Shown here one piece after another: positions 1 through 6,184 of a stretch of 9,658 nucleotides of DNA (positions are counted from its first letter, which is position 1; each line of letters begins with the position of its first letter). This DNA is from Synechococcales cyanobacterium PMM_0073 (GTDB lineage Bacteria; Cyanobacteriota; Cyanobacteriia; Elainellales; Elainellaceae), in NCBI GenBank assembly GCA_949127695.1, contig CASBQH010000411.1, forward strand, positions 1 through 9,658, in the 5' to 3' direction. Under the pieces are notes generated by a model. It made no database searches, had not been told where the DNA came from, and worked only from the letters and a program-made list of their open reading frames with translations. The translations under genes were made by a program, and so were the position numbers.

Positions 1-344
1 AGAAAATTGTCCAAGAAGCCAGCAAAACACTCTGGAAAAAGCGGCCTGATTTTATTGCTCCCGGCGGCAATGCCTACGGCGAAAAGCAGCGCGCCCTCTG
101 CCTGCGAGACTATGGCTGGTATCTGCGGCTAATTTCTTACGGCGTGTTGGCGGGTGACAAAGATCCGATCGAAAAAATTGGCTTGATTGGCGTCCGCGAA
201 ATGTATAACTCGCTGGGTGTGCCGGTGCCCGGTATGGTTGAGTCTATCCGTTCGCTGAAGACTGCCTCTTTGGCGCTGATGAGCGATGAAGATTCGACAG
301 CTGCTGCGCCCTATTTTGACTACATTATTCAATCGATGTCTTGA
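1..344 (+). CDS. apcD: Allophycocyanin alpha-B subunit, 3' part (5' end outside window)
   Basis: ApcD is a variant alpha-type allophycocyanin subunit in the phycobilisome core. It carries one phycocyanobilin and acts as a terminal emitter that passes energy mainly to photosystem I. The reading frame starts at base 3 and gives 113 residues plus TGA at 342-344. For a usual length of about 161 residues, some 48 N-terminal residues are missing off the left edge. The chromophore region is visible (GGNAYGEKQ, then [11 protein letters not shown]); the cysteine would be residue 81 of the full protein, the usual alpha-subunit attachment site. The stretch [20 protein letters not shown] and the ending [12 protein letters not shown] fit ApcD better than ApcA, which I recall ending near YFDYVAGALA. 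The strong hairpin 42 bp downstream suggests transcription ends here, as expected for a monocistronic apcD. The assignment to ApcD rather than ApcA is from remembered family sequences, but the match is close. Confidence 0.93.
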   Translation, partial: KIVQEASKTLWKKRPDFIAPGGNAYGEKQRALCLRDYGWYLRLISYGVLAGDKDPIEKIGLIGVREMYNSLGVPVPGMVESIRSLKTASLALMSDEDSTAAAPYFDYIIQSMS

Positions 345-385
345 GTGCTGGCTGCGAGTCCCATCAGCCAATCTGTCCTAATCAG

Positions 386-425
386 AGCGCCAGCGCAGGT
401 TTGATCTTTGACCTGCGCTGGCGCT
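386..425 (+). terminator. Strong hairpin between convergent apcD and SH3b gene
   Basis: A perfect 14-bp inverted repeat, GCGCCAGCGCAGGT (387-400) and its complement (411-424), encloses a 10-nt loop; an A-T pair at 386/425 extends it. It lies between the apcD stop (344) and the end of the opposing SH3b gene (447), where a terminator is expected. Neither side has a clean U-tract (the + side reads TTGAGTTTGTGG), so it may be a weakly U-dependent terminator, an RNA 3'-end stabiliser, or a bidirectional block. The stem is directly seen; the terminator role is inferred. Confidence 0.68.
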
Positions 426-446
426 TGAGTTTGTGGCTGCTTGAGT

Positions 447-818
447 TTAATAGTCTTCTAGCGAGACAAAATCACCTCGCACCCAGCCTGTGGCATTAGA
501 GACCGTAAACCGGACGAAAAACCACATATAGCCATCTGCGCCCACGCTGCGATCTAGCACTTCAACCCGATCGCCCGCATAGCCAATATGTCGAGCATAG
601 GCGCGCGTACTGGCATCGTCCCGCACGTTAATTGGAGAGCGCGAGTCTAAGCTGACCAGATAGGCATAGTCGCCATAGGCCAGCAGCATCGATTGAGCCG
701 AGATCTGAGGTGAAGACTGAGCTGAGATCTGCGGCTGGCTCAGGGCAGGAGCTGCCAGTGCAGCCAAGGAGAGCACAGAAAACGACAGGCGAGCGAGCGA
801 GCGGTGCAGAAGGTTCAT
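447..818 (-). CDS. Small secreted bacterial SH3 (SH3b) domain protein
   Basis: This 123-residue protein is probably exported to the periplasm or cell surface. Residues 1-27 form a signal peptide: MNLLHRSLAR, a hydrophobic Leu/Ala stretch, then a cleavage site near ALS|Q. A short linker (28-43) contains the heptad PQISAQS twice. Residues about 46-123 make one SH3b domain, recognised by INVRDDASTRA, GDRVEVLDRS, WFFVRF and the closing TGWVRGDFVSLEDY, close to the INVR-GPST...GDRVEVL...WYYVRF...GWVR pattern common in cyanobacteria. Such domains often bind cell-wall peptides, but no catalytic domain is attached, so the ligand is unknown. The ATG at 818 is chosen because it begins a good signal peptide. 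It stands alone, convergent with apcD and divergent from the lipoprotein gene; the 289-bp divergent gap should hold its promoter. Confidence 0.85.
   Translation of the reverse strand: MNLLHRSLARLSFSVLSLAALAAPALSQPQISAQSSPQISAQSMLLAYGDYAYLVSLDSRSPINVRDDASTRAYARHIGYAGDRVEVLDRSVGADGYMWFFVRFTVSNATGWVRGDFVSLEDY
690..734 (-). repeat. Tandem 21-bp coding duplication (PQISAQS x2)
   Basis: Within the SH3b gene, bases 714-734 and 690-710 each encode PQISAQS, separated by one Ser codon (711-713). The copies differ only at synonymous third positions (Pro, Ser, Gln and the last Ser codons), so the peptide has been kept while the DNA drifted. It sits in the linker just after the predicted signal-peptide cleavage site. 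Confidence 0.8.
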
Positions 819-1107
819 AGCGGTTTGGCAATCGGATTTGATGCAGGTGACTACGCGATCAGATTTCCCGATTTCGCCAGTCTGAGCGCTGCTTCATCAG
901 TTTTTTAAGATTTCGAGTCAGATTTCCGGGCTGGATTGGCCTAAGTCTGGGTAATTTGGGCAATCTCAGAAATATTGGATGTGATATTGGGTGCGATCAC
1001 TGCTTTTTTCTTTGACAAGTGAGAAAATAGGCAGAATTGGGTTATGCCAAGTCAGAAAAATCTCAACTATCCTGGATCTTATGCGGAAGACTTTTTGGGG
1101 AGGGGGT
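819..1107. promoter_or_regulatory. Divergent intergenic region of SH3b and lipoprotein genes
   Basis: This 289-bp gap separates two genes that start away from each other, so it should hold both promoters. Seen directly: the decamer TCAGATTTCC occurs twice in the same orientation (859-868 and 918-927). A TTGACA hexamer lies at 1012-1017 facing the lipoprotein gene, but 17 bp downstream is AATTGG, a poor -10, so I do not claim a promoter there. A purine-rich GGGGAGGGGG run (1097-1106) is the likely ribosome-binding site for the ATG at 1108. I see no convincing additional gene. Confidence 0.4.
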
Positions 1108-1938
1108 ATGCGCCAAGCCTTACTGATTGCAACAGCTTTAGGACTGACGGTGACGGGCTGTGACTTTATTTCGGGACTGACGGGTGGGGGTGAGACTCCA
1201 ACCACCGAGCCTTCGGTGACGGCATTGCCGGTTCCTGTGCCCGGAGGCAGCCCTGCCGCTAGCCCTGCGCCGGGAGGCCAGACTCCTACTGTGGCCGAAC
1301 CTCCCAAAGGCATCCTTCCGCCTGATCTGATTAGCTCGACCGATCCCAATCAGCGCGTCCAGCAGGTAAAAGCGCCGCGCAATGATCCGTTTGCGCTGCT
1401 GCCGACGATTCCTGCGGTGCTGCTGCCACCCAGTCCGGCAGCGGCGGGCGGGATCTCTCCCGGCGCAGTTTCTCCGGGTTCTGTGCCAGGAGCAGTGAGT
1501 CCTGGTGCGGGGGGCGGCAATCGCGGCGGCGGCAGAACCGCTAATCGCCCAACAGGCTCCAATCCTGCAACGATTCAGAACAGAGGCGGTGCAGGTGGCG
1601 CAGGCTCTAGACAGGCAGCGCCTAAGCCTGCCCCTCGTAGCCCGATTGCGATTCCGGTGCCTCGGCCTGATCCCGTTTTGGCCAAAGCCGTTGAGGTGAC
1701 AGGCGTTGTGCAGATTGGCAACCAAGCGTTTGCTATTGTGAATGCCCCCAACGAACCCACTAGCCGCTATGTGCAAGAAGGTCAGCGGCTAGCAGGCGGA
1801 CAGGTTTTGGTCAGACGAATTGATTTTAACCGGGCTGAACCCGTGGTGATTTTAGAGCAGCTGGGAGTTGAAGTGGTGCGAGCCGTGGGAGAAGGCGGAA
1901 CTATCGCCGCGCCTGGTACCCCGGTTCCTGCAACTTGA
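1108..1938 (+). CDS. Predicted Pro/Gly-rich lipoprotein with PilP/GspC-like C-terminal domain
   Basis: From the ATG at 1108 the product is 276 residues. It opens with MRQALLIATALGLTVTGC, a lipoprotein signal peptide with lipobox VTGC and lipidation cysteine at residue 18. I prefer this start to in-frame upstream ATGs at 991 and 1081: it puts the signal at the very N-terminus and follows a GGAGG-containing run about 4 nt upstream. Residues about 20-185 are low-complexity, rich in Pro, Gly, Ala and Ser, as expected of a periplasmic spacer. Residues about 190-262 look folded: VEVTGVVQIGNQAFAIVN, then RYVQEGQRLAGGQVLVRRID and EPVVILEQLGVEVVRAV. This pattern of short beta strands around a Gly-rich turn resembles the C-terminal domains of PilP (type IV pili) and GspC (type II secretion). 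That similarity is inferred, not searched. mutM follows on the same strand after 54 bp and may be cotranscribed. A role in envelope or pilus assembly is plausible but unproven. Confidence 0.72.
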   Translation: MRQALLIATALGLTVTGCDFISGLTGGGETPTTEPSVTALPVPVPGGSPAASPAPGGQTPTVAEPPKGILPPDLISSTDPNQRVQQVKAPRNDPFALLPTIPAVLLPPSPAAAGGISPGAVSPGSVPGAVSPGAGGGNRGGGRTANRPTGSNPATIQNRGGAGGAGSRQAAPKPAPRSPIAIPVPRPDPVLAKAVEVTGVVQIGNQAFAIVNAPNEPTSRYVQEGQRLAGGQVLVRRIDFNRAEPVVILEQLGVEVVRAVGEGGTIAAPGTPVPAT

Positions 1939-1980
1939 TATCTTGTGACTTAATATCTTGTGACTTAATATCTTGTCACT
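1936..1980 (+). repeat. Three tandem 15-bp repeats spanning a stop codon
   Basis: Three adjacent 15-mers run from the lipoprotein stop codon: TGATATCTTGTGACT (1936-1950), TAATATCTTGTGACT (1951-1965) and TAATATCTTGTCACT (1966-1980). They differ at one base each from the consensus TAATATCTTGTGACT. As 15 is a multiple of three and each copy begins with TGA or TAA, the array gives three in-frame stops. It fills most of the 54-bp gap before mutM and is probably a slippage-derived expansion. Confidence 0.92.
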
Positions 1981-1992
1981 GACTCATGCTCA

Positions 1993-2838
1993 ATGCCTGA
2001 ACTCCCTGAAGTTGAGACTGTGCGCCGGGGGCTAAACCAAGTTACGCTGGCTCAGCCAATTGCTGGCGGCGAGATCTTGCTAGAGCGCAGCATTGCCCAT
2101 CCGCATCCCGGCGAATTTTTAGCGGCTGTGACGGGGCTATCAATTCAGCAGTGGCACCGACGCGGCAAATATTTGCTGGCAGAGCTGAGTCATGACTCAG
2201 AGGCTTCTGTCAGCTGGCTTGGCGTTCATCTGCGGATGACAGGACAGCTGCTCTGGATGTCAGAGGCAGAGCCACTGCAAAAGCACTGTCGCGTCAGATT
2301 CAGCTTTCCGGCTGGCCAAGAGCTGCGGTTTGTCGATCAGCGTACCTTTGGCCAGATCTGGTGGGTGCCACCCGGAACGCCGCCAGATCTGGTGATGACT
2401 GGACTGACGCGACTAGGGCCAGAGCCATTCTCGCCTGAGTTTTCGGTGGCCTATTTGAGTCAAGCCCTGCAAGGGCGGCAGCGACCGATCAAAAATGCGC
2501 TGCTGGATCAAGCGATGGTGGCGGGCATTGGCAATATTTACGCAGATGAGGCACTGTTTTTGAGCGGGATTTTGCCTCAGCGGCTGAGCGCAGAGCTGAC
2601 TAGCGCCCAAATTGAGCGGCTGCATGGAGCCATCTTAAAAGTTTTGCAAGACAGCATTAATTCCAGAGGCACCACCTTCAGTGACTTTCGAGATGTCTCT
2701 GGAATTAATGGCAACTATGGCGGCATTGCCTGGGTTTATGACCGCAAGGGCGAAAAATGCCGCGTTTGTGAATGCCTGATTGAGCGCAGTAAGCTGGCTG
2801 GACGTTCGGCGCATTTTTGCCCCAGCTGTCAGCATTAA
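1993..2838 (+). CDS. mutM: Formamidopyrimidine-DNA glycosylase (Fpg/MutM)
   Basis: MutM removes oxidised purines such as 8-oxoguanine and FapyG from DNA and then cuts the abasic site by beta,delta-elimination, starting base-excision repair. The product has 281 residues, normal for the family. The N-terminus is MPELPEVETVRRGL: after Met removal the proline is the catalytic nucleophile and the next Glu is also catalytic. Lys59 in HRRGKYLL is the conserved beta-loop lysine. The helix-two-turn-helix region contains AMVAGIGNIYADEALF (about 172-189). The C-terminus is a complete zinc finger, Cys256/Cys259/Cys276/Cys279, with DNA-binding Arg271 in KLAGRSAHFC. Every key residue is present, so the enzyme should be active. 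The start is fixed by the need for Pro at position 2; no strong Shine-Dalgarno sequence is visible. In some cyanobacteria mutM lies beside psaE (recalled, not checked); psaE is not seen here. Confidence 0.97.
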   Translation: MPELPEVETVRRGLNQVTLAQPIAGGEILLERSIAHPHPGEFLAAVTGLSIQQWHRRGKYLLAELSHDSEASVSWLGVHLRMTGQLLWMSEAEPLQKHCRVRFSFPAGQELRFVDQRTFGQIWWVPPGTPPDLVMTGLTRLGPEPFSPEFSVAYLSQALQGRQRPIKNALLDQAMVAGIGNIYADEALFLSGILPQRLSAELTSAQIERLHGAILKVLQDSINSRGTTFSDFRDVSGINGNYGGIAWVYDRKGEKCRVCECLIERSKLAGRSAHFCPSCQH

Positions 2839-2862
2839 CTCCTTTAGCGTTAGCAGGCAGTA

Positions 2863-3747
2863 TCACGACTTGATTACGCAGTCCAGGGTTTTTAAGAACC
2901 GCTGTACGGTAGCTGAAGCAGTTTGCCGCCAAACCACCGCGACTTCGGCATAAGGCACAGGCTCAGCCAGCGGACGATAAACCACCCCGGTTCGCTGCAT
3001 GTTTTGGAGCGAGACTGGCACAATTGAAACGCCAATTCCACCCGCGACCAAGCTGACAATGGTCTGCATCTGCATCGCCTCTTGAACAATATGGGGGCTA
3101 AAGCCCGCCTGCTGACAGAAGCTGATGATCTGATCATAGGCATGGGGCGAGAGCGGACGCGGGAACAGCACAAAGGCTTCGCTGGCCAAATCAGACCAGG
3201 AAATTTGCGCTTGATCTACCAGCCGATGGGTTTCGGGCAGCGCCGTCACCATTGGTTCACGCATGATGGTGCGGAGGCAGAGCGCCCGATCTTCGACCGG
3301 CGGACGCAGTAAGCCCAGATCAATTTTGCCTGCTCGCAGCCAGTCGAGCTGTTCGGTGGTGGGCAGCTCATGCAGCTCTAGGCGGACTTCTGGCGCGGCG
3401 GCTCGAAAAGCTAACAACAGCTGGGGCAAAACATTGTAGGCCGCAGAGCTGACAAAACCAATCACCAGCTGCCCTGACTCGCCCCGGCTCGCCTGCCGTC
3501 CGGCCTCAATCGCCTGATCCAGCTGACGAAATAACTGCCGGGTTTCAACCAAAAATACTAGCCCCGCTTCGCTCAGCTGCACCGATCGCTTGGTGCGATG
3601 AAAAAGCATAAAGCCTAGCTCAGCCTCTAGCTGCTTAATCTGCTGACTCAAAGGCGGCTGCGCCATATGCAGGCGTTCGGCAGCTCGGCCAAAATGCAGC
3701 TCTTCAGCCACGGCGACAAAGTAGCGCAGGTGGCGCAGTTCGATCAT
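2863..3747 (-). CDS. LysR-family transcriptional regulator
   Basis: This 294-residue protein has normal LysR length. Residues about 1-60 are the winged helix-turn-helix: LRHLRYFVAVAEELHFGRAA, then RLHMAQPPLSQQIKQLEAEL and GFMLFHRTKRSVQLSEAG. A linker helix follows, then a type 2 periplasmic-binding-like effector domain from about residue 90 (GQLVIGFVSSAAYNVLPQLL; GKIDLGLLRPP; VSLVAGGIGVSIVPVSLQ). The HFGRAAERLHMAQPPLSQQI form is typical of the BenM/CatM/HcaR branch, whose members sense aromatic or other small organic acids, but the ligand here cannot be read from sequence. It is not next to the carbon or nitrogen genes usually paired with cyanobacterial LysR proteins, so its target is unknown. 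It converges on mutM with a 24-bp gap and no obvious terminator. The ATG at 3747 is at the expected family position; no good Shine-Dalgarno is visible. Confidence 0.93.
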   Translation of the reverse strand: MIELRHLRYFVAVAEELHFGRAAERLHMAQPPLSQQIKQLEAELGFMLFHRTKRSVQLSEAGLVFLVETRQLFRQLDQAIEAGRQASRGESGQLVIGFVSSAAYNVLPQLLLAFRAAAPEVRLELHELPTTEQLDWLRAGKIDLGLLRPPVEDRALCLRTIMREPMVTALPETHRLVDQAQISWSDLASEAFVLFPRPLSPHAYDQIISFCQQAGFSPHIVQEAMQMQTIVSLVAGGIGVSIVPVSLQNMQRTGVVYRPLAEPVPYAEVAVVWRQTASATVQRFLKTLDCVIKS

Positions 3748-3792
3748 GCTGGCATAGGCAGGGGAGGCATTAGACTGAGCAACCTAATTAAA

Positions 3793-3825
3793 CATACGTG
3801 AATGTAGGTGAGCATACGACTGTAG
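3793..3825. promoter_or_regulatory. Direct repeat upstream of LysR gene, candidate operator
   Basis: Two imperfect copies of CATACG followed by TGTAG occur at 3793-3807 (4-nt spacer) and 3813-3825 (2-nt spacer), 46-78 bp upstream of the regulator start. LysR proteins often bind their own promoter at repeated sites, so an autoregulatory operator is possible. No classic T-N11-A palindrome is clear, so this is only a candidate. Confidence 0.25.
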
Positions 3826-3922
3826 CGGAGGCCGTAGGCAAAGCTGGATCAAGGCTGTTGGGATGGATGCAGCGCAATTAGGCTAGGCAGGTTGGGTCGG
3901 CTGAGGCGGAATTGGAGGGGCG

Positions 3923-4081
3923 TTAGCCTGCATCGTCGGACTTATGGGGCTGGCTGGGCTTAGACTTAATGAGTCTCTCAGGGCTATCATCAGGTTTACA
4001 GACTTGCCACTGTCCGGTTTGCGGATCGCGTACTGTGATAAAGGGGTTTGCTTTTAAGCCCTTTCCAGCAGAACTATTCAT
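3923..4081 (-). CDS. Small 52-residue protein, unknown function
   Basis: An ATG at 4081 opens a 52-codon frame ending in TAA at 3923. The N-terminal half reads MNSSAGKGLKANPFITVRDP and continues QTGQWQVCKPDD, which looks like a folded small-protein core (alternating hydrophobics, a DPQTGQW turn, one Cys). The C-terminal third is charged and Ser/Pro/Lys-rich, probably disordered. There is no signal peptide or membrane segment, so it should be cytoplasmic. It occupies an otherwise empty 492-bp gap between nadK and the LysR gene, with a TATGAT -10-like hexamer on the minus strand at 4114-4109 and a weak purine run (GAGAA) before the start. I do not recognise a family. Support is protein-like composition and position only; a chance ORF of this length is possible. 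Confidence 0.55.
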   Translation of the reverse strand: MNSSAGKGLKANPFITVRDPQTGQWQVCKPDDSPERLIKSKPSQPHKSDDAG

Positions 4082-4239
4082 GGATTCTCGGCATCTGACA
4101 ACATCTTTATCATACAGTTCGAGAAATCACGCAGAGCAAAGCTGAGGTGATTTCACCAGAATTACACAATTGCTGATTGTGGTAGTCCGCTGATTTGAAA
4201 TACCCATCTGCTCAGGTGCAGCCTCGCCTGCTTCTGGGC

Positions 4240-5160
4240 TTAATTGCGGTGGTGATTACTCTGACGGACGAGCGCACCCGCCCATTGCAGCTTCTCTCTC
4301 AGCGTCTGGTAATAGGAATGATTTTCGCGCAGCAGCAGAAACTCTGCCGGACGGTCAGCTATACGAATATCGACCCGCTGCCCCGGCCAGATTGCGGTGG
4401 CCAGCACGCCGTCCATCCAGAGCTTGGTATTAAGTTCGCGATCGGCTAGCGGCCAAATGCTGATAACTGAACCCGCTGGCAGCACCAGCGGGCGGCTCGA
4501 AAGGCTGAGTGGGCAAATCGGGGTCAGCACTAGCGCATCCAGGCCGGGGTGAATAATTGGCCCGCCCGCTGCCAGCGTATAGCAGGTTGAGCCAGTGGGA
4601 GTCGCCACCAGCAGCCCATCGCCCTGATATTGATCCACCACCTCGCCGTCGATTTCGATCTCTAGAAACGAAGTGATCATCCGGTCGGCGGAGGCAGGCT
4701 TGACGCACATCTCATTCAGCGCGAAGTAGCAGTCGCTCATCGGCTCTAGATTGGTGCGGTTGCCCTCAAAGGTCATGGCGCGCAGCATGATTCGTCGCTG
4801 CACGGCGTAGCGATCTTCTAGCAGCCTGTCCCAAACTTGTTCCGTGTCTTGAAACAGCTCGGCAGATTCAGTCAAAAAGCCCAGATGTCCACCAATGTTC
4901 ACGGCCAGAATCCGAATGCCGTCAGGGGCAAGATGCCGCGCAGCTGCCAGCGCCGTGCCGTCGCCCCCTAGCACAATCGCCAGATCAATCGGTGGCTGCA
5001 CCGAAGCCAGAAACACCGGATAGGGATTGTCTTTAGGACCGCTCGGCCCCATCCAGACTCGACAGCCGCGCTGCTCAAGCTGACTGGCACATTGCTCGGC
5101 GCGACGCTGGCTAAATGGGTCGCTTGCCTTATAGCTGATGATGACTTGGTTTAGGTTCAC
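4240..5160 (-). CDS. nadK: NAD kinase
   Basis: NAD kinase phosphorylates NAD+ with ATP (or polyphosphate) to make NADP+, the electron acceptor of photosynthetic ferredoxin-NADP reductase. The 306-residue product carries the diagnostic GGDGT motif at 65-69, NIGGHLGFL around 88-96, the conserved Asn-Glu at 149-150 (ALNE) and DGLLVATPTGSTCY at 181-194, all in family order. The start is GTG at 5160 (GTG AAC CTA AAC), giving MNLNQVIISYKASD, which matches the family form beginning with V-I-I-x-Y-K-A that I recall beside ndhE in other cyanobacteria; an ATG at 5173 is out of frame. Cyanobacteria commonly carry two NAD kinases, and this is one of them. It follows ndhE by 29 bp, so it is probably the last gene of the ndh operon and would be expressed with NDH-1. 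No strong terminator is evident after its stop. Confidence 0.95.
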   Translation of the reverse strand: MNLNQVIISYKASDPFSQRRAEQCASQLEQRGCRVWMGPSGPKDNPYPVFLASVQPPIDLAIVLGGDGTALAAARHLAPDGIRILAVNIGGHLGFLTESAELFQDTEQVWDRLLEDRYAVQRRIMLRAMTFEGNRTNLEPMSDCYFALNEMCVKPASADRMITSFLEIEIDGEVVDQYQGDGLLVATPTGSTCYTLAAGGPIIHPGLDALVLTPICPLSLSSRPLVLPAGSVISIWPLADRELNTKLWMDGVLATAIWPGQRVDIRIADRPAEFLLLRENHSYYQTLREKLQWAGALVRQSNHHRN

Positions 5161-5189
5161 AATTCAACGGCATGACTCTAGGCTAGAGC

Positions 5190-5495
5190 CTACCATTTCA
5201 GCATGTTGAACTGCTCCATATCGACCGTGCCACGGTTGCGATAGATGGACAGGACAATGGCCAGCCCGACTGCTGCCTCGGCTGCTGCAATTGTGATCAC
5301 AAAGACGGCAAAGACCTGACCGCGAATCTGCTGCGGGTCGAGGTAGTTAGAGAAAGCCATCATGTTGAGATTCACCGAGTTGAGCAGTAGCTCAATTGAC
5401 ATCAGGACTCGAATGGCGTTGCGGCTGGTGACTAGGCCATAGATGCCGATACAAAACAGGGCGGCGGCCAGAAGCAAAAAATACTGTAGCTGCAT
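5190..5495 (-). CDS. ndhE: NAD(P)H-quinone oxidoreductase subunit 4L (NdhE, NuoK-like)
   Basis: NdhE is the small membrane subunit of thylakoid NDH-1, homologous to NuoK, and belongs to the proton-translocating arm used in cyclic electron flow, respiration and CO2 uptake. At 101 residues it has standard length with three membrane helices (about 3-22, 28-48 and 60-85). Two buried acidic residues are visible, Glu35 in [13 protein letters not shown] and Glu73 in [11 protein letters not shown], matching the two conserved membrane glutamates of NuoK needed for proton transfer. The C-terminus, [15 protein letters not shown], is typical for the cyanobacterial/plastid form. It sits 27 bp after ndhG and 29 bp before nadK on the same strand. 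The ATG at 5495 gives the family-typical [11 protein letters not shown]; the Shine-Dalgarno (AAGAG) is weak. Confidence 0.97.
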   Translation of the reverse strand: MQLQYFLLLAAALFCIGIYGLVTSRNAIRVLMSIELLLNSVNLNMMAFSNYLDPQQIRGQVFAVFVITIAAAEAAVGLAIVLSIYRNRGTVDMEQFNMLKW

Positions 5496-5522
5496 GACTG
5501 TGGCTCTTATTGGGGGTGGATA

Positions 5523-6131
5523 TTATTTCCTGGCGGCAATGGCTTGACGCGGACGCTCTGGCAAGGTCAGCATCTCTGACTCTGGCGGCAGCTCTGAGCT
5601 ACTCAGCAATTCATCTGGCAGAAAGTCGCGCCGAGCGATCACAATTGCCCCAATCATTGCCATCAGCAGCAGCACCGAGGCTAGCTCAAACGGCAGCAGA
5701 TAGTCGGTGAAGAAATGCTTGCCAATCGCCACAATTGCGCCATCGCCAATCGGCATCAGATCGGAGATTGCCCAAGGGGTGGCCAGCACCATCGTTGAGA
5801 GCAGCGCAAACAGACCGAGACAGACTGCTGCGGTGGCTGCTTTGCCCAGCCAAGCATTTTTAACCGGCAGAAAATCCTGGCGCTTGTTCACCAGCATGAT
5901 CCCAAACAGGATCAGCACGTTGACTGCGCCGACATAGACCAAAATCTGGGCGGCTGCCACAAAGCCTGCATTCAGCAAAATATACATGCCCGACATGCTG
6001 ACAAACACCAGCGCCAGCAAAAACGCTGAATAGACAATATTGGACAGCAGCACCACGCCCAGTGCCGCGCCGATCATCATCGCTGACAGCACCAAAAACG
6101 AAACCAACTGAACGCCTTCCGCTAAATTCAC
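5523..6131 (-). CDS. ndhG: NAD(P)H-quinone oxidoreductase subunit 6 (NdhG, NuoJ-like)
   Basis: NdhG is the NuoJ-like membrane subunit at the root of the proton-pumping arm of NDH-1. The 202-residue product is of normal length and shows five hydrophobic helices, including LVSFLVLSAMMIGAALGVVL and LASVLLLMAMIGAIVIARRD. The segment AGFVAAAQILVYVGAVNVLI is the recognised NuoJ core, whose third helix contains a pi-bulge and takes part in coupling. The tail beyond about residue 170 is hydrophilic, stromal-type and variable. The start is GTG at 6131, reading MNLAEGVQLVSF; a GGAGAGAGAG purine run 10-14 nt upstream supports it. It lies 53 bp after ndhI and 27 bp before ndhE in the same operon. Confidence 0.96.
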   Translation of the reverse strand: MNLAEGVQLVSFLVLSAMMIGAALGVVLLSNIVYSAFLLALVFVSMSGMYILLNAGFVAAAQILVYVGAVNVLILFGIMLVNKRQDFLPVKNAWLGKAATAAVCLGLFALLSTMVLATPWAISDLMPIGDGAIVAIGKHFFTDYLLPFELASVLLLMAMIGAIVIARRDFLPDELLSSSELPPESEMLTLPERPRQAIAARK

Positions 6132-6184
6132 GTGACTCTCTCTCCAAAAACTGCTGAATCGGTTCGCATCTATCGCTGGGTTTT

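Noticed and set aside
991..1107. N-terminal extension of the lipoprotein from an ATG at 991 (or 1081)
   Set aside because: It would bury the lipoprotein signal about 39 residues inside the protein, and the 991 start lies over the likely promoter region. The 1108 start has a purine-rich ribosome site and a proper signal peptide.
1138..1776. 212-codon open frame on the minus strand opposite the lipoprotein gene
   Set aside because: It has Arg/Cys/His-rich, low-complexity composition expected of an antisense shadow of a GC-rich Pro/Gly-coding gene, with no recognisable domain.
4146..4182. Small inverted repeats (GGTGA/TCACC and CACAAT/ATTGTG) after nadK
   Set aside because: Stems are 5-6 bp without a U-tract; too weak to call a terminator for the ndh-nadK operon.
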